From Burkholderiales bacterium (lineage in GTDB: Bacteria; Pseudomonadota; Gammaproteobacteria; Burkholderiales; UBA11063), in NCBI GenBank assembly GCA_020697255.1, contig JAJFBE010000001.1, positions 62,001-126,000 of the forward strand: 64,000 nt of DNA, given 5' to 3'. Shown here one piece after another: positions 37,365 to 46,003 of the stretch (its first letter is position 1; each line of letters starts with the position of its first letter). The translations under genes were made by a program, and so were the position numbers. Below the pieces are notes generated by a model. It saw only the letters and a program-made list of their open reading frames with translations. It was not told where the DNA came from and ran no database searches.

Positions 37365-39017
37365 TTATAATGCCAGACGACGGATATCAGATAATACTTG
37401 CGATAAGTATGCAGTAAATTTGGCAGCTAAGGCACCATCAATAATCCGGTGATCATAAGATAATGATAAAGGCATAACTAACCGGGGAGCAAATTCACTA
37501 CCATTCCACACTGGTTTAATTGATGATTTGGATACCCCTAAAATTGCCACCTCTGGAGCATTCACAATTGGTGTAAATGCTGTTCCGCCAATACCACCAA
37601 GACTAGATATAGTAAATGTACCGCCTTGCATATCAGTTGGCTTTAATTTACCCTCACGGGCTAGTTTGGCTAATGCAGATGTCTCAGTAGCTAAAGCTAC
37701 CACACCCTTTTTATCCGCCTCTTTTAATACTGGTACTACTAAGCCATGCGGCGTATCTGCAGCAAAACCAATGTTATAATATTTTTTATAAACCAGATTA
37801 TCTCCATCAATTGATGAATTAAATTCAGGAAATTTCTTTAACGCAAATACACAAGCTTTTATAATAAAGGCTAATGGTGATACTTTTACTTCAGCTTTTT
37901 TATACTCTTCATTTAGCTGTTTTCTAAATTCTTCAAGCTCGGTAATATCAGCTTCATCAAATTGTGTAACATGCGGAATCATTACCCAGTTTCTAGCTAG
38001 ATTAGCACCAGATATCTTCTTAATCCGAGATAATGCGTTTACTTCTACTTCGCCAAATTTGGCAAAATCAACTTTTGGCCATGGTAATATATCTAGACCA
38101 CTACCATTTATAGGAACTCCAGATACACCGCCAATCATTACGGACTTAACAAAAGATTTTAGGTCTTCTTCAGTGATACGGCCTTTTTCACCACTACCTT
38201 TTATCTCGCCAAGATTAGCCCCTAGTTCACGTGCCAGCTTGCGAATTCCGGGTGATGCATATGCTTTGGCAAAAGACTCTTCATCTATAGCAGATGCTTT
38301 CTCTGATGAAGACAGTTTAGGACTGGATGACACACTTGGTGCGGCAATGGGTGCAGTCCCTGCTTGCACTTTAGAAGCACCTGCATTTCCCACCATTGCA
38401 GCATCAGCTGTAACCTCATTCACGGGTTTACTACCCGTAACTTCAAGCTCTAATATTAAATCACCTTCGCTCACTTTAGAGCCAGGCTTTAATAAAACTT
38501 TCTTAACAACGCCGGCTGCAGTTGCTGGCACTTCCATTGTCGCCTTGTCTGTTTCAAGCATCACTAAGTTATCATCAACTTTAATTGTATCGCCTGCTTT
38601 TACATATACCTCGGCAACATTTACATCGGTACTGCCGCCAATATCAGGTATTTTTAATTCGACTATAGCAGATGAGCTAGCTTCGGATGGAGTCTCTGTA
38701 TTTGCTGTAGAAATATCTGCATCGGATATGGCTACTGAACCAGCGGTCTGCCTATCTGCTACTTTAATGCTATCACCGGATACTTCCAGCGACAAAATTA
38801 AATCTCCTTCACTTACTTTAGAGCCTGGCTTTAAAACAATTTTTTTCACTATACCAGAACTAGTTGCCGGCACTTCCATTGTTGCCTTATCTGTTTCGAG
38901 CATAACCAGATTATCATCAACTTTAATAGTATCACCTACTTTTACATATACTTCAGCAACGTTTACATGAGTGCTACCGCCAATATCAGGTATTTTCAAA
39001 TCTACTAGATTAGCCAT
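37365..39017 (-). CDS. aceF: pyruvate dehydrogenase E2, dihydrolipoamide acetyltransferase
   Basis: 550 residues. It forms the core of the pyruvate dehydrogenase complex, passing acetyl from lipoate to CoA. Two lipoyl domains occupy about 5-80 and 119-195, with lipoylated lysines K44 and K158 in identical LETDKATMEVPA contexts. The peripheral subunit-binding domain is SPGIRKLARELG to KGRITEEDL. The catalytic domain ends with SLSYDHRIIDGALAAKF, carrying the His and Asp of the active site. The two lipoyl modules are nearly identical in DNA, so they were duplicated recently or are kept alike by recombination. No lpd (E3) gene is adjacent. Confidence 0.96.
   Translation of the reverse strand: MANLVDLKIPDIGGSTHVNVAEVYVKVGDTIKVDDNLVMLETDKATMEVPATSSGIVKKIVLKPGSKVSEGDLILSLEVSGDSIKVADRQTAGSVAISDADISTANTETPSEASSSAIVELKIPDIGGSTDVNVAEVYVKAGDTIKVDDNLVMLETDKATMEVPATAAGVVKKVLLKPGSKVSEGDLILELEVTGSKPVNEVTADAAMVGNAGASKVQAGTAPIAAPSVSSSPKLSSSEKASAIDEESFAKAYASPGIRKLARELGANLGEIKGSGEKGRITEEDLKSFVKSVMIGGVSGVPINGSGLDILPWPKVDFAKFGEVEVNALSRIKKISGANLARNWVMIPHVTQFDEADITELEEFRKQLNEEYKKAEVKVSPLAFIIKACVFALKKFPEFNSSIDGDNLVYKKYYNIGFAADTPHGLVVPVLKEADKKGVVALATETSALAKLAREGKLKPTDMQGGTFTISSLGGIGGTAFTPIVNAPEVAILGVSKSSIKPVWNGSEFAPRLVMPLSLSYDHRIIDGALAAKFTAYLSQVLSDIRRLAL
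38433..38657 (-). repeat. second lipoyl-module direct repeat in aceF
   Basis: This encodes residues about 121-195 of AceF and closely repeats 38778-38999 (residues 7-80). Protein identity is about 90% by eye across the lipoyl core. Tandem, highly similar lipoyl modules are usual in E2 proteins and can expand or contract by recombination. Confidence 0.75.
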
Positions 39018-39037
39018 TTATTCTCCGTATAAATTCT

Positions 39038-39898
39038 TTAGACAGCAAGATTAGCACTAAAACGTTTCCGTAATTGACTTAAATCAGAAACGTTTTCTAT
39101 AACTTCATTAAATAATGTAGACAAATTATTCATTATTGTCCTAATAACCATTTTCTCGCTATCCATATTAAAATTAATCTGCTTATCCAGCCAATGTTCC
39201 AGCCAACTTGGATCCGGCAGGCGGCTTTGTACTGTATCATTAGGAAAATTAGCCTTACTGACATGTAAATTAGTTGGATGCATTGGTTTGCCTGTACGCG
39301 CGCTTGATGCCATTAAAATACCAATTTTAGCAAAAGATAGCTTTGCCTTATCGCCAAATTTGCTAATTGCTTTACGCATATATTTGAGATAAGCACTACC
39401 ATGACGAGCTTCATCCATAGATAGAGTTTTATAAATTTGCTTAATTACCGGCTCAGTATGCCATTTGGCTGCCTGTTTATACCACTGAGTTAAACGCATT
39501 TCGCCACAGAAATGAAGCATTAATGTTTCTAATTCCGGTGCAGGGTCAAACTCAAAGCGTACCGCATGTAATTCAGCCTCAGTCGGCATTAAATCTGGCC
39601 TAAACCGACGCAAATATTCAATTAAAACCAAAGCATGTTTTTGTTCTTCGTAAAACCATACTGACATAAATGCAGAAAAGTCTGAATCATGACGATTATC
39701 ACGTAAAAACATCTCAGTGGCAGGTAACGCCGACCATTCAGTAATAGCATTCATCTTTACTGTCATTGCCTGCTCATCGGTTAATAATTTTGGATCAAAA
39801 TCATCCCAGTTTATATCTTTTGCCATATTCCATCTGGCTTTTTCCAAATCAGCAAATAATTGGGGATATAACATATCATTATCTTTATTAGTTGACAT
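39038..39898 (-). CDS. ferritin-like diiron protein in the PDH operon
   Basis: 286 residues from ATG 39898, which has AAAGGAGA just upstream; the longer in-frame start would overlap aceE. It is helical and carries two diiron-type motifs, WFYEEQKHALVLIEYL and LSMDEARHGSAYL, each of E-x-x-H form, with a further acidic residue in LHFCGEMRLTQW. This is the ferritin-like / acyl-ACP desaturase-like fold. A desaturase, an oxygenase or an iron/oxygen protection role are all possible; no substrate can be assigned. It lies between aceE (17-base gap) and aceF (20-base gap), an unusual place that suggests coexpression with pyruvate dehydrogenase. Confidence 0.78.
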   Translation of the reverse strand: MSTNKDNDMLYPQLFADLEKARWNMAKDINWDDFDPKLLTDEQAMTVKMNAITEWSALPATEMFLRDNRHDSDFSAFMSVWFYEEQKHALVLIEYLRRFRPDLMPTEAELHAVRFEFDPAPELETLMLHFCGEMRLTQWYKQAAKWHTEPVIKQIYKTLSMDEARHGSAYLKYMRKAISKFGDKAKLSFAKIGILMASSARTGKPMHPTNLHVSKANFPNDTVQSRLPDPSWLEHWLDKQINFNMDSEKMVIRTIMNNLSTLFNEVIENVSDLSQLRKRFSANLAV

Positions 39899-39915
39899 TT
39901 TTTTCTCCTTTCTAA

Positions 39916-42579
39916 CTATACTTCCCAAGGGTTAGTCTTGTCTGTTTTAATCTTGTACTTCTTAATTGCATCCGCTACTTTTTTGCTATCAATTAAACCA
40001 TTATCAGCTAAAGATTTGAGTGCTGCAATTGCAACATAGTAACGATTTACTTCAAAAAAGTCACGTAGAGCAACTCTAAAATCTGATCTACCAAAGCCAT
40101 CAGTACCAAGTACTGTATAGCTGCCTGGCACAAACTCGCGAATTTGATCTACATAATTACGGATATAATCGGTAGCAGCAACCGTAACTCTAGCTTTAGT
40201 CTTCTCTAAAAGCTTGGTAATAAATGCTTTTTTTGGCGCTTTTGTCGGATTTAACATATTATGTCTCAAGACCGACATACCATCACGCTTCATGCGATTA
40301 AATGATGGTGCTGAAAATAAATTTACACTAAGCCCAAAATCTTTTACCAGTAAATCTGCTGCGGCAATAACTTCGCGGAAAATAGTCCCGCTACCCATTA
40401 AATTTACGCTAATTTTACCGCTGCCTCTTTTATCAAACAAATAGCAACCCTCTATTATATCCTGTTCTATGCCTTTTGGTACAGGAGGGTGGGGATAATT
40501 CTCGTTCATTACCGTTATATAATAAAATTTATCTTTATTTTCTACATACATTTCATGCATACCATGACGTATTATCAGAGCAACTTCATAAGCAAACGTT
40601 GGATCATAACTCTCACAATTAGGAATCAGCCCAGCCTGGATATGACTATGCCCATCTTCATGCTGTAAACCCTCTCCATTTAGGGTAGTACGCCCTGCAG
40701 TACCCCCAATCATAAAACCACGCGCCCGCATATCACCTGCTGCCCAGGCAAGGTCACCTATACGCTGAAAGCCAAACATAGAATAATAAATATAAAAAGG
40801 AATTGTCGGCATTGCATGATTGGCATAACTGGTGGCAGATGCAATCCATGTACACATTGCCCCTGGTTCATTAATCCCTTCCTGAAAAATCTGTCCTTTA
40901 ATGTCTTCTTTATAAAACATTAATTGGCTTGAGTCTTCTGGCGTATAGAGTTGCCCAACATGTGACCAAATTCCCAGCTGCCTAAACATACCTTCCATAC
41001 CAAATGTCCTGGATTCATCAGGTACTATTGGGATAATACGTGAGCCAATTTCTTTGTCTTTAACCAAAACATTTAGCATTCGCACAAATGCCATAGTAGT
41101 AGACATTTCCCGGTCTTCTGTACCCTTTAGTAGTGCTTCGAACGCCTCTATTGGTGGAATTCTAAGTTTTTCATTAGATGGGTGACGAATTGGATAATAC
41201 CCGCCCAATTCAGCCCGTTTAGCATGTAAGTATTCGTATTCAGGCGTGCCTTTTTCCGGCTTGATAAACGGTATTTCTTCAATTTGCTCATCAGTTAATG
41301 GAATATCAAACTTATCCCGGATACGTTTTAATGTATTAGTAGATAATTTTTTTTGATTATGCGCAATATTTTGCGATTCACCCTCGCCTTGCATACCATA
41401 ACCTTTAATTGTCTTCATCAAAATCACTACCGGCCGACCACCTGGATTGTTAACTGCCTCGTGATAAGCTGCATAGATTTTATCTAAATCATGCCCGCCG
41501 CGGGTCAGATACCAAATATCATCATCTGATAAGTCTTTTACTATTTCCAATGTCTCTGGTTTTTTACCAAAAAAGTTCTGCCGGATATATGCACCGTCTT
41601 TTGCCCGATAGGCCTGGTACTCACCATCAACAGTCTCCATCATTAGCTCTTTTAGCTTTCCGCTTGTATCTTTAGCCAGTAAATTATCCCAACCACTGCC
41701 CCAGATAACCTTAATTACTTTCCAGCCAACTCCGGAAAAGAGCCCTTCCATTTCCTGGATAATTTTGCCATTACCATTAACCGGGCCATCAAGTCTTTGT
41801 AAATTGCAATTAATAACAAAAATTAAGTTATCCAACTTTTCACGACTGGCTATATGAATATTACCCAAAGTCTCAGGCTCTGAGGTTTCACCATCTCCAA
41901 TAAAACACCAAACTTTACGTCCTTCGTTATTAATTAGTTCTCTATCACCAAGATATTTCATAAACCTGGCTTGATAAATGGCCATTAATGGACCCAATCC
42001 CATGGATACAGTCGGAAACTGCCAGTAATCCGGCATTAACCATGGGTGTGGGTAGGAAGATAAACCTTTTTTAGCAGATTCCTGACGGAAATTTAATAAA
42101 ACTTCCTCATCCAATCTACCTTCAACAAAACTTCTGGCATAAATGCCCGGAGACGAATGCCCCTGAAAAAACACCATATCACCGTGCTTCTCTCCACTTG
42201 GTGCCTGCCAAAAATGGTTGAAGCCTACTTCATATAAACTTGCTGAAGAGGCATAAGATGCGATATGCCCACCTAATTCACTACTGACTTTATTGGCTTT
42301 TAGCACCATTGCTGCCGCATTCCAGCGAATGTATGCCGCTAATCTATTTTCAATATCCCGGTCTCCCGGGTATTGAGGTTGCTCTGATAGTGTAATTGTG
42401 TTTATGTAATCAGTATAGCTTCCGCCAGCTATATCTTTGCCGCCTCTTGCTTGTAGCCTATTTGCAACTTGCTTAAGTATTGTTTGTGCAGCTTCAATTG
42501 AATCGTATTCAATAACATTATCTATTGAATCGAGCCATTCTTTAATTTGTAAATCATCCAATTTTTTAGTATCCGTCAT
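39916..42579 (-). CDS. aceE: pyruvate dehydrogenase E1 component, homodimeric
   Basis: 887 residues, matching the E. coli-type homodimeric E1 (887). It is thiamine diphosphate-dependent, decarboxylates pyruvate and acetylates the E2 lipoate. The TPP-binding motif is WCFIGDGETSEPETLG to VINCNLQRLDGPV. FFQGHSSPGIYARSFVEGRL and GGTAGRTTLNGEGLQHEDGH (each read in parts) are conserved active-site regions. It is the first gene of aceE-diiron-aceF, and starts opposite tal across a 141-base divergent region. Confidence 0.97.
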   Translation of the reverse strand: MTDTKKLDDLQIKEWLDSIDNVIEYDSIEAAQTILKQVANRLQARGGKDIAGGSYTDYINTITLSEQPQYPGDRDIENRLAAYIRWNAAAMVLKANKVSSELGGHIASYASSASLYEVGFNHFWQAPSGEKHGDMVFFQGHSSPGIYARSFVEGRLDEEVLLNFRQESAKKGLSSYPHPWLMPDYWQFPTVSMGLGPLMAIYQARFMKYLGDRELINNEGRKVWCFIGDGETSEPETLGNIHIASREKLDNLIFVINCNLQRLDGPVNGNGKIIQEMEGLFSGVGWKVIKVIWGSGWDNLLAKDTSGKLKELMMETVDGEYQAYRAKDGAYIRQNFFGKKPETLEIVKDLSDDDIWYLTRGGHDLDKIYAAYHEAVNNPGGRPVVILMKTIKGYGMQGEGESQNIAHNQKKLSTNTLKRIRDKFDIPLTDEQIEEIPFIKPEKGTPEYEYLHAKRAELGGYYPIRHPSNEKLRIPPIEAFEALLKGTEDREMSTTMAFVRMLNVLVKDKEIGSRIIPIVPDESRTFGMEGMFRQLGIWSHVGQLYTPEDSSQLMFYKEDIKGQIFQEGINEPGAMCTWIASATSYANHAMPTIPFYIYYSMFGFQRIGDLAWAAGDMRARGFMIGGTAGRTTLNGEGLQHEDGHSHIQAGLIPNCESYDPTFAYEVALIIRHGMHEMYVENKDKFYYITVMNENYPHPPVPKGIEQDIIEGCYLFDKRGSGKISVNLMGSGTIFREVIAAADLLVKDFGLSVNLFSAPSFNRMKRDGMSVLRHNMLNPTKAPKKAFITKLLEKTKARVTVAATDYIRNYVDQIREFVPGSYTVLGTDGFGRSDFRVALRDFFEVNRYYVAIAALKSLADNGLIDSKKVADAIKKYKIKTDKTNPWEV

Positions 42580-42604
42580 AACTTATATCAAAACCTTAAA
42601 AATA

Positions 42605-42632
42605 TTGACATATATATAGCCGTTAGTATAAC
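42605..42632 (+). promoter_or_regulatory. sigma70 promoter for tal-ispE
   Basis: A perfect TTGACA (42605-42610), a 16-base spacer and TATAAC (42627-42632) in the aceE/tal divergent region. The start would be near 42639, leaving an 80-base leader before tal. This is the best -35 match seen in the window. Confidence 0.55.
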
Positions 42633-42720
42633 ATATCTGCCTTATAGGTTATCCACCTTTTATTGCTGCGTTGCAATGCTTAGCAATATTAAATGAGTGT
42701 ATTTATATAAAGGGTAAAAA

Positions 42721-43779
42721 ATGACAAATAGAGTACAGGCAATTAAACAATTTGGACAAAAAATTTGGATCGATAACCTATCCCGTGAATTAATTAATTC
42801 CGGCAAACTTGCCAAATTAATTGAAGAAGATGGAATTGCCGGAGTGACTTCCAATCCGACTATTTTTTATAAAGCAATAAGCACCGACAAATCATATCAA
42901 GATGATTTAATTAAAATAAAACAAACCAACTTATCTCCTGAAGCTCGTTATGAGCACCTGGTTATCCCGGATATACAAGCGGCTTGTGATGTTATGCTGC
43001 CACTTTATACTCAAAGCAAATTTGAAGATGGCTATGTAAGTTTTGAAGTATCTCCTCATTTATCTCATGATAAACAAGGAACTATTGATAATGCAAAACG
43101 GCTTTGGCAAAAAATTAATCGCCCAAATTTAATGATAAAAATTCCTGCAACTACTGAAGGAATTGAAGCCTTTGAGCAATTAATTTTTGATGGCATCAAT
43201 GTAAATATTACTTTATTATTCTCCCTTGGCCAGGTTATCAGTACCTGGAATGCATACATTAACGCCCTAAAAAAAAGATTCAACCGTAACTTACCGGTTG
43301 ATACTATAAAATCAGTTGCCAGCTTTTTTCTCTCCAGGATTGATTCAGCAATTGATAATAAGCTTCCGGAAGACTTACAAGGAAAGGCAGCTATTAACTT
43401 AGCCAAGATGGCTTTTTTAGCTTATAGCGAATTATTTAGCTCAGAAACGTTTAGTACTTTAAAACGTTATGGTGCCCGGGAACAATATCTTTTATGGGCC
43501 AGTACCGGAACAAAAAACCCAAAATATTCTGATGTACTATATATTGAAGAACTAATCGGTAATCCAACAATTAACACAGCTCCTGATGCAACGCTTGATG
43601 CTTTTCGTGATCATGGTACTGCACGCAGCAGCCTTAATGAAAACATAAATTTGGCACCTGTTAATCTAGAGCGAGTTCAACAATATGTAAATATGGATGA
43701 GCTGGGTGAGCAATTACAAAAAGATGGTCTCAAATTATTTGAAGACTCATTTGATAAACTAATGGAATTAGTTAAATAA
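42721..43779 (+). CDS. tal: transaldolase
   Basis: 352 residues, the longer bacterial transaldolase group (E. coli TalB is 317). It moves a dihydroxyacetone unit between sugar phosphates in the non-oxidative pentose phosphate pathway. IWIDNLSRELINSGKLAKLI and GVTSNPTIFYKAI begin the barrel, the Schiff-base lysine is in LMIKIPATTEGIEAFE, and NVNITLLFSLGQ follows. Its stop overlaps the ispE start as TAATG, so the two are translationally coupled. Pentose phosphate partners zwf and prs are also in this window. Confidence 0.95.
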   Translation: MTNRVQAIKQFGQKIWIDNLSRELINSGKLAKLIEEDGIAGVTSNPTIFYKAISTDKSYQDDLIKIKQTNLSPEARYEHLVIPDIQAACDVMLPLYTQSKFEDGYVSFEVSPHLSHDKQGTIDNAKRLWQKINRPNLMIKIPATTEGIEAFEQLIFDGINVNITLLFSLGQVISTWNAYINALKKRFNRNLPVDTIKSVASFFLSRIDSAIDNKLPEDLQGKAAINLAKMAFLAYSELFSSETFSTLKRYGAREQYLLWASTGTKNPKYSDVLYIEELIGNPTINTAPDATLDAFRDHGTARSSLNENINLAPVNLERVQQYVNMDELGEQLQKDGLKLFEDSFDKLMELVK

Positions 43780-44678
43780 TGACATTTTTAGCACCGGCTA
43801 AACTAAATCTAGGGCTTAAAGTTGTGGGTAAAAGAGCAGATGGCTATCATTTGCTTAAAACTATTTTTTGTCTTATTGATTTATTTGACGAAGTGCAAAT
43901 ACAAATTACTAATAACGGCAAAATATCATTAATTGAACACTCTCAGGCATGGCCGTATCAAACAGATTTATCTTACAGGGCGGCAAAGTTACTGCAGGAA
44001 TATAGCGGCACCAAATATGGAGCTAATATCAAAATTAACAAAACTATTCCATCCGGCGGTGGGTTAGGCGGTGGCAGCTCTGATGCTGCTACAGTCTTGA
44101 CAGTATTAAATAACTTATGGCAACTAGGATTGACCAATGATATTCTAATTGAATTGGGAACAAAATTAGGATCTGATATTCCGTTTTTTATTCATGGCAA
44201 AAACGCATATGCAGAAGGTGTTGGTGAGATACTTACCGATATTGAATTACCAAAGCAATATTTCGTATTAATTTGTCCCATATTTCATATTCAGACAGCA
44301 AAGGTATTTCAAAATTTGTCATTTTCAAAGCCAGATCCCTATTTGCATGGGGATGATGCAATTAATATGTCATTCCCTCAAAGGCGGGAATCCAGTGCTC
44401 AAATAATAGACGATAAATATTTACTGGAAACTTTAGACAATGACTTATTTCCAATTGCTCTTAAGCTAAAACCAGAACTGGCTAATATTTTGGAACAATT
44501 GAAGATTTTTGGTAATGTTGCCATGACGGGCAGTGGTAGCTCTTTATTTTTGCGCTTTTACGAACCTGATATTGCAAAAAAAGTTGCAAAAAAGATTGCA
44601 GAAATCAGCCAAAACAAGTATAATACGTTCCTTGTGAAAAGCTTAGCCTTTTCGCCGATATTTTCTAATAGTTTGTAG
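43779..44678 (+). CDS. ispE: 4-diphosphocytidyl-2-C-methyl-D-erythritol kinase
   Basis: 299 residues, somewhat longer than the usual 280-290. It phosphorylates CDP-methylerythritol in the MEP isoprenoid pathway. The N-terminus FLAPAKLNLGLKVVGKRADG, the GHMP ATP loop PSGGGLGGGSSDAA (91-104) and the C-terminal MTGSGSSLFLRF are present. Residues 197-205 (MSFPQRRES) are encoded by a dRS3-like palindrome (44372-44391) that looks inserted in frame between conserved blocks. The start overlaps the tal stop, and the final TAG overlaps the first two bases of tRNA-Gln. Confidence 0.94.
   Translation: MTFLAPAKLNLGLKVVGKRADGYHLLKTIFCLIDLFDEVQIQITNNGKISLIEHSQAWPYQTDLSYRAAKLLQEYSGTKYGANIKINKTIPSGGGLGGGSSDAATVLTVLNNLWQLGLTNDILIELGTKLGSDIPFFIHGKNAYAEGVGEILTDIELPKQYFVLICPIFHIQTAKVFQNLSFSKPDPYLHGDDAINMSFPQRRESSAQIIDDKYLLETLDNDLFPIALKLKPELANILEQLKIFGNVAMTGSGSSLFLRFYEPDIAKKVAKKIAEISQNKYNTFLVKSLAFSPIFSNSL
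44372..44391. repeat. dRS3-like palindrome inside ispE
   Basis: ATTCCC, eight bases, GGGAAT: an exact fit to the ATTCCC-N8-GGGAAT form described as dRS3 in pathogenic Neisseria. Extended flanks (GTC before, CCAG after) match a palindromic repeat widespread in Proteobacteria. Here it is read through in frame and adds about nine residues to IspE. Only this one clear copy was found in the window. Confidence 0.65.
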
Positions 44679-44751
44679 GGGAGTCGCCAAGTGGTAAGGC
44701 ATCGGATTTTGATTCCGACATTCGCAGGTTCGATCCCTGCCTCCCCTGCCA
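44677..44751 (+). tRNA. tRNA-Gln (anticodon TTG)
   Basis: 75 bases including encoded CCA. The acceptor AGGGGAG pairs with CTCCCCT, the D arm is GCC..GGC, the anticodon stem TCGGA/TCCGA encloses loop TTTTGAT with TTG at 44709-44711, and the T arm GCAGG-TTCGATC-CCTGC is perfect. The discriminator is G. Its first two bases are the last two bases of the ispE stop codon. The ispE-tRNA-Gln-prs order is common in Betaproteobacteria. Confidence 0.97.
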
Positions 44752-44793
44752 TAGAGAAAATAAAAAACAAATATTACAAGCTATTTATTAATT

Positions 44794-44837
44794 AAAAAGC
44801 GCATCCGTTTAAAATAAACGTTATGCGCTTTTTTTAT
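44794..44837 (+). terminator. Rho-independent terminator between tRNA-Gln and prs
   Basis: AAAAAGCGCAT pairs with ATGCGCTTTTT, and an inner stem CGTTTA/TAAACG extends it; a run of seven T follows. This is the strongest terminator in the window. It leaves only about 17 bases before the prs ATG, so prs is either expressed by read-through or the hairpin acts as a leader attenuator. Confidence 0.85.
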
Positions 44838-44853
44838 TTGGGGAAGTCATACT

Positions 44854-45810
44854 ATGCTGGTACGCAAAAATTTAATGGTTTTTACTGGTAATGCCAATAT
44901 TGAATTTGCTAACCGGGTTGCAAAATGTCTTGATATTCAGTTAGGAAAAGCAAGCGTTACTAAATTTAGCGATGGCGAAGTTGCAGTCGAATTGCTAGAA
45001 AATGTACGCGGTAGCGATGTATTTATTTTACAACCAACCTGTAACCCAACTAATGATAATTTAATGGAAATATTAGTCCTGACTGATGCCTTAAAACGTG
45101 CTTCAGCTGGTAGAATTACTGCAGCAATTCCCTACTTTGGTTACGCACGCCAGGATCGCAGGCCCAGATCAGCCAGGGTTCCCATTTCGGCAAAACTGGT
45201 TGCCAATATGTTAATGTCAGCAGGAATTGACCGTGTATTAACTGTTGATTTACATGCTGATCAAATTCAGGGATTTTTTGATATACCTGTTGATAATATA
45301 TATGGATCACCGGTTTTACTAAAAGATATCAGGGCCGGCCGTCATGAAAACCTGATGATTGTATCACCAGATACAGGTGGTGTAATGCGTGCCAGGGCCT
45401 TTGCCAAAGCATTAAATGTAGATATGGCGATTATTGATAAACGTCGGCCTAAAGCCAATGAAGCCGAAGTGATGAATATAATCGGTGATGTTGCCGGGAA
45501 AACCTGTATTGTAGTTGACGATATGATTGATACTGCCCAAACATTATGTAAAGCAGCCGAAGCACTTAAAAAGCAAGGTGCTACCAAAGTATCAGCTTAT
45601 GCAACTCATGCAGTATTTTCTAATAAGGCAATAGAACGGATTAACGAATCAATCCTTGACGAAGTTGTAATAACAGATACTATCCCCCTTAACGATAAGG
45701 CCAGGTTAAATGGCAGCAAAATCAGGATGGTAAGTATGGCTGCATTGGTTGGTGAGACTATACGTCGTATCAATAATGAAGAGTCAATCAGTCTTCTTTT
45801 GAATGACTAA
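44854..45810 (+). CDS. prs: ribose-phosphate pyrophosphokinase
   Basis: 318 residues, as expected. It makes PRPP from ribose 5-phosphate and ATP for nucleotides, His and Trp. [20 protein letters not shown], the flexible loop [18 protein letters not shown], and the PRPP-binding motif [18 protein letters not shown] are intact. The Shine-Dalgarno is GGGGAAG. It follows tRNA-Gln and the strong hairpin at 44794-44837. In many Betaproteobacteria rplY and pth come next; here an exported orphan follows instead. Confidence 0.97.
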   Translation: MLVRKNLMVFTGNANIEFANRVAKCLDIQLGKASVTKFSDGEVAVELLENVRGSDVFILQPTCNPTNDNLMEILVLTDALKRASAGRITAAIPYFGYARQDRRPRSARVPISAKLVANMLMSAGIDRVLTVDLHADQIQGFFDIPVDNIYGSPVLLKDIRAGRHENLMIVSPDTGGVMRARAFAKALNVDMAIIDKRRPKANEAEVMNIIGDVAGKTCIVVDDMIDTAQTLCKAAEALKKQGATKVSAYATHAVFSNKAIERINESILDEVVITDTIPLNDKARLNGSKIRMVSMAALVGETIRRINNEESISLLLND

Positions 45811-45820
45811 TAATTTCAAT

Positions 45821-45860
45821 GTAAAACCGCACTACGGAAATTCCGTATTGTGGCTTTTAC
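45821..45860 (+). terminator. large imperfect hairpin after prs
   Basis: GTAAAACC..CTACGGAA pairs with TTCCGTA..GGCTTTTAC over about 18 base pairs with one bulge and one mismatch, starting 11 bases after the prs stop. The tip is the palindrome shared with 23422-23436. It probably ends the prs transcript, although the T-run is only four long and lies within the stem. Confidence 0.55.
45833..45847. promoter_or_regulatory. palindrome TACGGAAATTCCGTA, copy 2
   Basis: Identical to 23422-23436, including the two following T. Here it forms the tip of the post-prs hairpin and lies 80 bases upstream of the promoter of the exported orphan at 46004. It could be an operator, a shared terminator tip or a short dispersed repeat. 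Confidence 0.4.
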
Positions 45861-45912
45861 CACATTAATATATAATCATATCTGTAATTTTAAAGTTGCT
45901 TGAGGTTACATA

Positions 45913-45942
45913 TTGCATTCTCAATTTAAAATGTGATACAAT
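45913..45942 (+). promoter_or_regulatory. sigma70 promoter for exported orphan at 46004
   Basis: TTGCAT (45913-45918), an 18-base spacer and TACAAT (45937-45942) preceded by TGA, which gives an extended -10. The start would be near 45949, about 55 bases before the ATG. It shows that this orphan has its own transcription unit. Confidence 0.5.
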
Positions 45943-46003
45943 TAATACATAACAATCATAAACACATTCTCTTTTTATGTATATTCTCGAAGAGGTAAGG
46001 ACT

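Noticed and set aside
38059-38970. 303-codon open frame antisense to aceF
   Set aside because: It mirrors the repeated lipoyl domains of AceF in another frame, with low-complexity Ser/Thr/Pro content and no motifs. AceF itself is certain.
37365-42579. A missing lpd (E3) as a sign of a broken PDH operon
   Set aside because: E3 is often encoded elsewhere or shared with other 2-oxoacid dehydrogenases, so its absence here means little.
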